64,000 nt of DNA from Heterobasidion occidentale. Lineage: Eukaryota > Basidiomycota > Agaricomycetes > Russulales > Bondarzewiaceae. The translations under genes were made by a program, and so were the position numbers. The stretch is taken from contig JBCAQO010000002.1 in assembly GCA_039111635.1 (NCBI GenBank), forward strand, positions 2,666,001 to 2,730,000. Reading direction: 5' to 3'. Positions within the stretch are counted from its first letter, which is position 1. Every line of letters starts with the position of its first letter. Shown in pieces: positions 54,883-64,000 of this stretch. The notes under the pieces are model-generated. The model saw only the letters and a list, made by a program, of their open reading frames with translations, did no database searches and had not been told where the DNA came from.

Positions 54883-55529
54883 ATGCTGGCTTCATTTACC
54901 AGGCGCGTTACCCCACAATTACTTCGCCAGGGCGCTTTGGGCTCGCAAAATTCCTTATTGAATGCCTCTCGTCCAACGGCCTGCTCTCGCTGGACTGCGC
55001 ATACCATCAAGCGTTCCTTCGTCGATGCACCGGGACAAGAAGTTGATAACGGATGGGGCTCTTTCACGAAATCACTCAAACTTAAAGGACAAGTCTCGCA
55101 ACCAGCACCCACAAAGTCACAGTCCCCTGAAATACGTTGGCAGCAGAACAGTGAGACCGACTTGGATAAGCTAGCGTTGCCTCAAGACGCATATGCGGGT
55201 ACGTTCGGTCACTCTTTCTATACTCGCTGTTCTCACATCAGCTTACTTAGGCCGGAGCGTTGAGGTCCGAAACGGCAACGTTGGAGAGGCATTAGCCAGG
55301 TTACAAACTATCCTTCAACGCAACAGGGTGCAGGCTGAAATACGGGCGACATCTCGTCACGAGAAGAAGGGTGAAAAACGGAGGCGGTTGCGAAGTCAAC
55401 GTTGGAGGAGGCGTTTTGCCCATGAGGTAGGATCGATTTTAGTGTCTCGTCGTAGCGCCACTAAAGGAGCCCATGCAGGTGAGGAAGAAGGTGCAATTGG
55501 TGAATGAGATTCGTGCCCGCGGGGCATGA
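54883..55529 (+). CDS. MRP21: Mitochondrial small-subunit ribosomal protein bS21m
   Basis: Three exons (54883-55198, 55251-55425, about 55487-55529). The N-terminus MLASFTRRVTPQLLRQGALG looks like a mitochondrial targeting peptide: basic, Ser/Leu-rich, few acids. The core GRSVEVRNGNVGEALARLQ and RHEKKGEKRRRLRSQRWRRR matches the S21 family, and the protein ends QLVNEIRARGA. It binds rRNA in the 37S subunit. It is divergent from, and close to, the RWDD1-like gene: 173 bp separate the starts. Confidence 0.9.
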
Positions 55530-56010
55530 TAGCACCGTGCGACCCTATCGCTGGCCTTGTATTATATCATTATTTTTTTCCGCGACTAGGTCATCAAGGC
55601 CCTCAGCGCCCCTGCGAGTGCTAGATATCTGCACAAATCAATTTTGTTCTACGTTTATCCAGACCTCACGTCGGTGTGTTCTGTGGTATGCTAGTCGGGC
55701 TTGGCTCCGTTGTATCATGGCAAGATCTGTTATCAGACGGGTGAGTCAATTTGTCTCCAATGTTCGAAAGCTTTGTGGCGCTTTTGTTGCAATATTTTTC
55801 ACTTGTAACGCGTGCTTCTGGCGCATGACCCCAAGTTTGGTGGAGTGTCGATAGGGATATAGAAAAGAAGACGGGCCCTCAGGAGTTGCGTCTGACACCA
55901 TGATACAATCACGTTCATTTCGAACCCCACCTGAGCGAGGAGACTCTTATCATCAGAACATGCAGTAAGTACAACTGTTCATACGACCGTCTTGCGCTTA
56001 ACTCAACCGA

Positions 56011-56532
56011 TCACAGAGGACAGAGCTTGTGCAGCAAGCTTAGCGCCTTGATCTTTTCCCCAGACTTCGCCATCTTGATTAGTTCATATATCAGGATGCC
56101 ATCAATACGCATGTGTCCTGCTCCCTTGCCTCGTGTCAACCATGCCTGGCCAATATTGGTAAAGACCTTGAAGTTTGTATCTGCCATCCAAGGGCTGGGA
56201 ATATTGGACATTCAGGTGTGCACATCTCAGATGGGAAGCTCCTCACTTCGTCTCCTACCTTCATTGAGCTGATCGTTCTTCATTTCTCTCAGTCATGTGT
56301 AGGTCGGATAGCTAATACTGGTGGGTGTGCTTGGAACTAAGGGTTCGATTACAAAGCTAGAATTCGATCGTGGGCATGTGTTCCCATCGATGCTTATCCT
56401 GAAGGTGCTCTCGACAGAACTGGTGACAGGCAGTCCGGCTGTAGGCATTGAGGCGGTGAAGTTTTGGCACGAAACTTCCTTTCCAGTAAACATTTTAACT
56501 GCGCTTTCCTGTTCATTTCGGTTTGCCCGCAA
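56011..56532 (-). pseudogene. Unidentified gene relic
   Basis: Two minus-strand frames look coding: NFTASMPTAGLPVTSSVEST with DGNTCPRSNSSFVIEPL, then MSNIPSPWMADTNFKVFTNI with HMRIDGILIYELIKMAKSG. They are not joined in one frame and have no start or stop context that I trust. I do not recognise a family. Confidence 0.3.
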
Positions 56533-56886
56533 GTGGCTGCCTGGCCGTTAGCTTGGTGCACACCGGGCATGCAAGGCGTGTAAGGGGTAATCGAGAAGCG
56601 GGTGGGCGGTCTGTTGTCACCAGCTGCGTTTCCAGATCTCGAGACGCTCGGGTATGGCCCTATAACAGTGTGCGGGTGAGTGTCAGTTTGCGTCACCCGC
56701 TCGTACAGAAGCAGTCTGATCTCGGGCTCAGCAACAGCAAGAGAAATAACAATGTGTCACAACGTTAGCCCAACTCGACTATGGACGGGTGATGCTCTCT
56801 GACCTTTGTATGTAGATCATCGACGGACGATACCACACACCATGTCGTCATTTCGTTTCAATTGCAACGCGGCATCAAGACTGCCT

Positions 56887-57067
56887 ACGAGCAAACTGTA
56901 TCTTCAGCCGGCGGCATCCATTTCGTGAGTTTGTTCAAGTATGCATGACAGATCTGCTCAAGTTTGTAAGTTGTATCAGAGTGCAAATCGCCGGCGTGCA
57001 TAAGAATGATGGGACCTCCAGTTCGCAACCCTATCCGGGTCAGCGATTTGGTCTGTCCAGAATGCAT
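56887..57067 (-). pseudogene. Possible polysaccharide deacetylase (NodB) C-terminal relic
   Basis: The minus strand reads LRTGGPIILMHAGDLHSDTT, then YKLEQICHAYLNK. NodB-fold deacetylases end with a similar strand ('ILMHAGD', then a helix and 'GYEFV'). No upstream NodB motifs (TFDDGP) or catalytic residues were found, so this is at best a terminal fragment. Confidence 0.35.
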
Positions 57068-57614
57068 TTCACGGGAAAGGAATGGTACCCTTGGTCTTCC
57101 GTGATGTGAAGGAGCACCGAGGGCGGCTTCAGAGCTCTAGTTATCTATGGACGCAGGCGTCTATTAACTGTTATTGTATCTGTTTCGCCTCGCCGCGTAT
57201 CTTACGAGTCTCATGTGTTACATGGGGACGTTTCATGATCATATTTACGATTGATCCGTATGTGCTACCTATGCCTTATTCTTCCTCCTATGGTCGCTCA
57301 CTCTTGTCTTTCTATGTATTGATATCGATGCGATGGCAACGACGCCTTGTTTCCCCATATTTGTACCAGTAAAACCCCTTATGAGGCCGCAACCTTGTGG
57401 CCGAAACTGGCAGCTGTTGTTGTGGTCGACTGTTGTTTTCGCTAGATCAGACCATTCCCGACTAACGGACCTCCAGTCCTTTCTGGGATTCGCCGGTTGA
57501 TTCTCGTTTTGTTTCGCTTGTTTCTCTTTTTTTTTTGATGGTAGATTCAAATTTAAAAGGGTGATCGCTTTCTCCCTCCAAAACCAACGTTCACCACTCG
57601 CCGTCCTCTGCATT

Positions 57615-59387
57615 ATGCCACGATACCAACAACCTGAGCGAACATCGCCAGCTTACCCGTTCCCACCTGGATCGTGGGGTGTACGTGGGACTGATAACCT
57701 TCGACAGTATCTATCCGAAGCCGCTCTGCCAACGATGATTCTTGGTCCGACAGCGCCCCAGATCCCACCTTCTGGACACAAGTCTCACATGAATCTATTG
57801 AGCACCCGTCTAGAAAGAGGCAGACATTTGACTTCGATGTTTAGCTTCGACACGGCCGATCTTGCTTCGTCTGTGCGGAAATGTACGTCTCAAGCATTCA
57901 TTATGAGCGTTGGCCGGCTCTTATATCGTGCATCTTGAACAACTTGAAAGTTACCAATGCGCAGGTCCCAGATCAAACGCTGGCCGCGGAGGACGAAGAC
58001 CCGTACACTATGGAGAGGCTTTCAGTCCCATGTCAAGGCTTTGAGATTCCTCGTGCTACTCTTCTCGCTCCCGATAATCTCGATAGGTAAGGGATTACGT
58101 TGATCTTGTGCTTTCGATCCTGAGTTGTCCGATTTTGTTGAGATTCGTTTCGTGGTGCGACCATCTGCCACTACAGACCATTCAGCGAGTAATGCATCTG
58201 GTCCATCCATCCAGTAACTCGTGGCGCATATCCCTGGAGGGTGGTGATGTGGACGATAGCATCTTGAGATGCCTCACTTGGACTCGACCTCCTCCCAAAA
58301 CAGGGGCAGATGGCGATCCTGGTCAGACGTCCGCAATCATCATCATTCAACCGCCTTGGATTCTCGCTGAGCAAGACTTGAAGAGCTTCGGAAAGTGTCA
58401 ATCGGTAGTGATGTTTGGTTTGTATGTGACACTCTTGCTAACCACCGCATCGTGGCACAGTTTCCTAACTACAAGGAAGATTGGGTTCGTCCCATGAAAA
58501 GTAGTGAACGGCTTTGGGGCAAGGTCGGTCATTGATCTGGGCCTCCGCAACATCCCTAATCTAAATGTCATCAAGGTTTACGATGTGTGTGTTGCGAGGG
58601 ATTGTCCTTGGTTTGTCTTGACAAATTATTCTGGCTGGGTATTTGGAGTTTTTTCAAAAGGTAAGCTATGAGAACAGCATTTTGTGGTTCTGATCTCACT
58701 CCAATCCGCAGGATGGACGAGAGGGTTTGCTACACCAGTACAGGCCTTCAACTCTAGCGACAGTGGTATTCTAGAATACCTCTTTTACTGGTTCTCTTCC
58801 TCCATGGGGCTGCCTGGCTCTTTTGTTATACCAGAGGTGGGTGATGAACACGTCGGCTCGTCTCAAGAGCGCCCTTGCCTTGTCTACGATGTTATGAAGA
58901 AGATTCCGGATGCGGCGTTGGCGTTGTACGGTCTCACATGATCAACCTGCTTACTGCTCTTCAAACGTAGGTTCCGACGCCGTGTTTGACAAGCTCAGAA
59001 CCTGACGACACCAGTAGTTATGTATCGATTCATCCTTCGGAATCTCATTGGGATGGAAAAAGCGAAAGTACGTTCAAAACTCGTTGATTCGCCGCTACCC
59101 GAACCTTACATTAACTCACAAACTCAGAGACTCCATCATCGGCTGGTCTTAGTGCCCGCAGCATCTCCCTTCCCGTATCACGGGACAGCCTCACAGCTCT
59201 TCCAGCATCTTTCACCGTCAGGCGGACAAGGGATAGTCATAACACCATCGACCACTGGAGGAAGTCCAGAATGGAGGAGCTTCCTTCGATTACAGAAGAT
59301 GTAGCGAGTCAGGCTTCTACCACCTGGTCGACAGTACGGGGGTCTGAGGCAACTGCTCTGTCAAATGGAGATTGGCTAGTGTCTTAA
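57615..59387 (+). CDS. Fungal protein of unknown function
   Basis: Starts MPRYQQPERTSPAYPFPPGS. Later exons read ALPTMILGPTAPQIPPSGHK, SMFSFDTADLASSV, YVSSIHYERWPALISCILNN, PDQTLAAEDEDPYTMERLSV, NFVLTNYSGWVFGVF-type strands, and LEYLFYWFSSSMGLPGSFVI. The gene ends SITEDVASQASTTWSTVRGS and LSNGDWLVS (TAA at 59385). Pieces resemble uncharacterised Agaricomycete proteins that I recall as an expanded family; no function is known to me. Frame is lost at 57879 unless a G is added to GGAAATG. Exon borders in the 3' half are approximate. Confidence 0.6.
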
Positions 59388-59550
59388 ACTTGTGGCCCGT
59401 AGTATTGCCGTCGTCAAGTGGCGTATAGATACATATTATGGAGTCGGTTTATTTGTTTAGCTGTAATATAATGGCGGCATCAAAAACACGTCGGTGACAC
59501 TCCAACCAACTATGGATATCATATGTCAGATCGACGAGTGTAGGAAATAA

Positions 59551-60935
59551 TCAACTGAGATCCAGTCTCTTCGTAGCTGAACTCGGTATATTGCCATTCA
59601 CTTGTGTTTTTGCAGGTGTGCTGTTGCCCTGGAGAGAATCTGGCGTTCGACCAAGATCTGAATCGAGATGTTGATGAACGTTTGTGTGGTTCACAGGTGT
59701 TTGGTTGTTAGGGTTAGGATAGAATGATCGCCTAGGTGGCGATGTTGTGGGCGGATCCACCTGCTGTCTTATGAGCTTCCCGCATAAAGACGGTACAAGG
59801 AAAGGACTGACGAATAGTAGGTCGCCCAAGTAGTCCACTATACCTTGTGAATTCTGAAAATGATAGAACTCAATAATGATCGTAAGTGCGTCTGTAAAGT
59901 TGAAAATCAATGACCCGTTGTCGTATCAGGTATATTGATCGAACCTGCAACACAGGACAACTCCGATTCGTTAAGCCCGAAGAATTCGGTCGCAAACCGA
60001 GTCCCGTCTGGTGAGGCTGGTTTACGAGAGGGTGGCGTAGGAAGATATGCAGACGGTGCGGAGTAGGACACACGGGCATCTAGAGAGTGTGAGTGAGGGC
60101 CATCTGCAATTCGTTGAGCCAAAATATAGCAAGCGACTGCGGTGATCCTTGGCGGGTAGAGGATACATAGTGGCGTGCGGAACCTAAATAAGACTGTGAC
60201 CAGAGTTTGCAATTACCTACGCGACGGAGACTGACGAGTCGTGAGCAATGCTCCATGCATAATCTTGCAGGATTGGCTCCTCTTCTTGTGCGTCGAAAAG
60301 ATCAACGAGGTCGGCGTGAGGGCTGTCGACGACAAAGTCAAAGCATAGGGCCTCTAGTAACACTTCCTCAGTTGTCAATATAGCATTCGCAGCTTCTTCG
60401 ACTTCCTGCTTGGGTTCAGCAACTGATATGTTCTGGAACACCTATGACATACTTACCTTGTCATTGTCAGGTATATCTTTGACCTCTACGCCACGGGTTT
60501 TTGAGCAGAAAACTCTGGCCACGTCTCTGAGCTTTCTCCCACATTCTTCTGTTTTTGTGGCAAGGAATATACACGACGCAGCGACGTTCTAAAGAAACTT
60601 CAGTATTGCGTGCTCGAGCGTTAGCGAGATATTGACCTGTCGGTGGTAATCCTCCATAGAGCAGCGCATGAAAAAACGATGAAACCAAGTCGCTGCGGTA
60701 AATATTCCTGGTGAATGACTGATGGAGCCGTGAACCTCACACTTATATACAACGGTGAACAGGCAGCTCACAGTCCTATTGATGTTCCCAATCTGAACAA
60801 AAATTCTATTCCCCTCGCCCTGTCATACATTTCCTCTTCCACGGACCTTTCTAGGGCGGTAGGAGTGTGTTCAAAGGCAGAGATCGGGAACAGCCATTGA
60901 GAGAGTGCGATCTTAGCAGAGTCCGGCGATGCCAT
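59551..60935 (-). CDS. Transcription-type cyclin (Ctk2/cyclin K-like)
   Basis: Starts MASPDSAKIALSQWLFPISA. The first cyclin fold has LHSPGIFTAATWFHRFFMRC, ASCIFLATKTEECGRKLRDV and LTTEEVLLEALCFDFVVDSP. The second fold has PLCILYPPRITAVACYILAQ. A Pro/Ser-rich tail ends SSATKRLDLS. The order and the 'FLATKTEE' motif fit cyclins that pair with CTD kinases of RNA polymerase II (Ctk2, Pch1, cyclin K/T) rather than cell-cycle cyclins. Between DIPDNDK and the next exon only 15 or 24 nt (GTAAGTATGTCATAG, optionally plus nine) must be removed, otherwise a stop is read. Other introns are about 45-55 nt. Confidence 0.82.
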
Positions 60936-61167
60936 GGTCAGTGACTATGGTAAACCTTGGCAGACCCCGTCAACCTAGAGGCATGATAATGGCATGACGT
61001 GACCTCGGGACCTCAGAGACCCTCTTTCGGTCATCGATCTTCTTCTTCAATCCTACTACAAACGCGTATCGTCGGCATGCACTGTCTGGTGAGTGAACGC
61101 AGCTGAAGATCTCCTGATTGAAGCCGTGAGGCCTCGAGGTCCTACATCGATGCGCTCCTGATAACGT

Positions 61168-61598
61168 TTATCTTGGACCAGGAGCTGCTATCGGATTAGT
61201 GACAATATCTGTGGTAGGCAACTGACTACAGCACAGCCCTCGAGCTTAATATTTTCAGAATTTTCCAAGCTTTCCTGCTTACCTGACTCTGATAAAAGCA
61301 CAAATCCATGTGAGGCTTCGCTCCCGCTAGTCTTTTGTTCAGGTTGGTGACAGCTAGTGACTTTGCTCATTGCTACCCAAAGCTCAGTCTCCATATCGAT
61401 CAAAGAGGCAGCGGAGCCTATATTCCATCTGCGGAGAATGGCTCACTTGCCTGGTTCAATCTCAGAGAATCCCAACAAACATAAATTCACCACCGGCTCA
61501 AGTTCGGGTACTCACGGCTCATTCACAGCTCCGCTATCCACGAGGGCCTCACAAGAGACTGCCTTTTTGCGCTCAGATAGTTCTTGAATGGCGCCCAT
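61168..61598 (-). CDS. Small hypothetical protein, about 90 aa
   Basis: MGAIQELSERKKAVSCEALV, then after a 76-nt intron WNIGSAASLIDMETELWVAM and SHGFVLLSES, then after a second intron DIVTNPIAAPGPR and TAA at 61168-61170. Both introns have GT...AG ends and keep the frame. No family recognised. Support is the clean two-intron structure only. Confidence 0.4.
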
Positions 61599-62026
61599 AA
61601 TCTTACATTCCCTTTTCATCGAGCCTTATCGCCTACAGGTGACCTCGAGGCTTTCGGTGAAGAAATCGCCGCTCCGGTCATTGCTAGGGGTTCGGGCTGA
61701 TTTTAGCTTGTGTCTGCTTCGCTCTCGGATCACGGAACTGCACATCGGAGGAAATCGCGCCATTTACATGAGCCCTTCCGATCGCCTTGTTATAGGAGCT
61801 ATTTTCTGATGCTTATGTGCCTGCTTCCAAAAACTGCACGTATCTCTTTTTATCGCAACTGCTTGGAAGACGTTGATTTAATCGAACTATTGTTATGCAT
61901 TACACAGGGCAACGAAAATCTACCACTAACTACCACTACTATTGGAAATTACGACATAAAGCGATACGATCAGCACAGCAAGAAAGCGATCATGGGCATC
62001 ATCAAACAAGATAAGATGTGACGGGT
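61599..62026. other. Intergenic, about 430 bp
   Basis: No gene or motif seen. Confidence 0.5.
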
Positions 62027-62545
62027 CTAACGACGATTGGCTGCGTTCTGGAGACACATAGGGCACCAATTGTCTATCTGCGGGTCTGATCCAATGTCGT
62101 CAGCCATGAACACGGCAATAAGCTTTAAACTTACTGTAGGTCTTAGGGAACTGACGGCTATGTAGAAACTGGGATAAACAATGATTCACATCGTCTCCGA
62201 TTGGACACTACTCACAACTGGAAGCATGTTTGCGTACACCTTGGGCAATTCGGGTCGTGCCTGTCGCTAAACTTGCACCAAGGACTGTCGCATTGGATCT
62301 GAACGTGAGTGAGTACAATGTCGGAGCCTTTCACAACGTGAACAAGATCACCATCTCGTCGGGCTGATCCAAGCTGTCAGCGTACGGTTTCAACGAACTA
62401 GTATGAAAACTCGCCAGTTCATATTCGTGTCCACAACGCAAGAAGGTGTTCCGCACTCTGGAAGGTGACGGGGAGGAAAGTGAGCATGCTTTTCCGCGCA
62501 GAGAACGGTCAGGGGTCGCGTAGCCCACCTTCGCCAGTGACACAT
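62027..62545 (-). CDS. Small Cys-rich, probably zinc-binding protein, 78 aa in six exons
   Basis: Exons spell MCHWRR, VRNTFLRCGHEYEL, PDEM, IQCDSPWCKFSDRHDPNC and PRCTQTCFQ, FRQFPKTY, NPQIDNWCPMCLQNAANRR (TAG at 62027-62029). Ten Cys and two His over 78 residues, with CGH, CxxxxC and CPMC pairs, suggest one or two zinc sites. The words 'RCGH', 'CKFS', 'TC.Q.RQFP' and 'IDxxCPxC' recall a small uncharacterised family that I know from mushroom-forming fungi. Introns are 35-60 nt; one begins GCGAGT, a GC-AG type. It is easy to miss because no exon exceeds about 90 nt. Function unknown. Confidence 0.7.
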
Positions 62546-63600
62546 CTTGTAAGTTGGGTGGGGTTGTGAGATTGTGAGGTAGGGAGATTCAAGTTGGGGA
62601 TGCTGTTGAATGACCCGACGCCAGGGGCTTTTAAGCATTTTGATGCCCACTATGAAAAGAGTCGCACCCGGAGATGTCTTTTCGAGTCGGAGGTTGCTGA
62701 TACTATCGCGTCCGAGGCTTCTCGTGTAGATGAAATCAATCAGCATCGCCAGCCCGGTTGATACTGAACGGAACAAGTCCGCACAGTGAGAAAACATTTC
62801 CAGGACAATCGAACGGTAAATTGTCAAAAGCCTAAAACAAAAACAACGTTTATCCGATCCCCCTTCCAGTTGAAGTCGCCGAACGTTGGGGACATGCATT
62901 CACGTGGTATCATCTTGCAGTATCGATGTACAATATCAGGTCGGTCGGAACGACCGTCCGACTGCATCTTGAGATAACCTAGAGGATTACGAACATATTT
63001 CCTACTCTGTTGCCTCTGACTCATACTTCTGCGGTTCTATGGGGGTTCTTTAGTCGCTTATGCAACAGGAGATCAAGAGAAGATTGTGGCTGTCTAGCAG
63101 AGCTACCCGTCTAGTGGATTACTAGGACGTTATGAGAGCTGAAGCACCGATGGCTTGCAGCGGGTTGCCAAGCCACGTTTTCTCGCCTTCATATGCTGCT
63201 TCGCATCTGTCTATTTTCACCAGCAGATGATAAGGATATGCGTTCCTTTGGTGCTCTTTGCTCGCCGATTTTGATCCCGAATCGTTGAATACGTGCGCGC
63301 CAATGTCCCGGCATTATGACTTCGTAACTAATCTGCGTTCCGATTGAACCCACAACTTACATGGGTGTGAGTAGGCACCGGGGCTGAAGTTTCACGAGGG
63401 AAGTCACAGGGAAACCTCCCAGCGAATAATCTGCATCCACTCAGCACGTTTTGCATCGGACCAGGATGTTCGGCATCCCGCTTCATCAATACACTATCAC
63501 TTCTCCGAAAGCTTCTCGTCTACGGCACATAAAATCACATATACAGAGAACATATACCAGGATGGAAAGAGTCCCAAGGTCCCACGCTGGTCCCAGTCGA
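62546..63600. other. Region without an assignable gene, about 1 kb
   Basis: Both strands show only short frames without domain or intron logic. Confidence 0.5.
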
Positions 63601-63793
63601 CTAGCCGGCAAACATTCCGACCAGGTACTGGCTGACACCTTCCGGCGTCAGGATACCCACATCCGAGAAGACGAGCGATATCAAATCTGGTCTAGAAAGG
63701 TGCAGACAATGAGTGATCTGCGAGCAGACGGAGACATGTGACCTACCTTGTATAGTCAACGTCTGGATTTTTCGAGATTTGCTCTGCGGTCAT
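63601..63793 (-). CDS. Possible small hypothetical protein, about 45 aa
   Basis: MTAEQISKNPDVDYT, then a 55-nt GT-AG intron, then PDLISLVFSDVGILTPEGVS and QYLVGMFAG with TAG at 63601-63603. Composition is protein-like, but the length is marginal, no family is recognised, and it may be part of a longer gene. Confidence 0.3.
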
Positions 63794-64000
63794 TGTGCGC
63801 TGAACTGACAATGTGGGAAGCAGTGTGTTTGCTGTGGAAGGGGGGCCCCCAGTGATAATTTTCGGAGCCGAGGAAATAAGAGGCACGGAGACCGATTCTG
63901 TGTCTTGCTTTTGTGGAAGCTGGGGGAATGACAGCGTTCCCGGATTATGCGTCGGGAGGTCGTATTGTGATAGCGGAAATAGCCGATGAAATTTATAACT

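Larger units (their letters stand above)
55530..57614. other. 2-kb region with only gene relics
   Basis: No intact gene found. Two minus-strand stretches with protein-like composition (listed separately) suggest decayed genes. The rest shows no conserved feature. Confidence 0.5.

Overview
The window reads as genomic DNA of a basidiomycete fungus, most likely an Agaricomycete. Host genes are dense and carry many introns of about 45-60 nt. Several host genes belong to families I associate with mushroom-forming fungi, and the mobile DNA is dominated by chromodomain-bearing Ty3/gypsy LTR retrotransposons. All names and functions are read from the sequence alone; no search was run.

Positions 1-35222 form a retrotransposon island with three families, called A, B and C here. 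Family A has LTRs of about 834 bp: a partial inverted LTR (1-749), a stub element A0 (845-1900), two elements in tandem that share a middle LTR (A1 14714-23500 and A2 22688-34139), and a solo LTR (34384-35217, duplication ACAAG). Family C is represented by a 3' LTR (1901-2701) and the 3' end of its interior (2702-3341 and 14098-14713). Family B is one whole minus-strand element (3342-14092) inserted into C with a perfect 5-bp duplication, ATAGG. The order of events was therefore A0, then C into A0, then B into C; A1 also truncates C.

Families A and B share an unusual design. Next to the 5' LTR is a 10-nt segment complementary to a site inside the LTR, about 35 nt downstream of a TATA-like box, which suggests self-primed reverse transcription. 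After gag and pol (protease, RT, RNase H, integrase, chromodomain) there is a third ORF, preceded by its own TATA box. In A that ORF ends with a CX2CX4HX4C zinc knuckle. Family A also carries a small one-helix membrane ORF between pol and ORF3. B has about 17 copies of a 20-nt hairpin motif downstream of ORF3. Most copies are decayed by frameshifts and by C-to-T stop codons.

Positions 35223-64000 are host genes: NAD-dependent formate dehydrogenase, a multi-pass membrane protein, a SET-domain methyltransferase, a short-chain dehydrogenase, a large disordered protein, a CCCH zinc-finger protein, an EMB8/EHT1-like alpha/beta hydrolase, an RWDD1/Gir2-like protein, mitochondrial ribosomal protein bS21m, an unassigned fungal protein, a transcription-type cyclin, and several small proteins including a Cys-rich one. 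Between 55.5 and 57.6 kb there are only relics. Several host genes lose frame by one base in G or C runs, which looks more like assembly error than true gene death.
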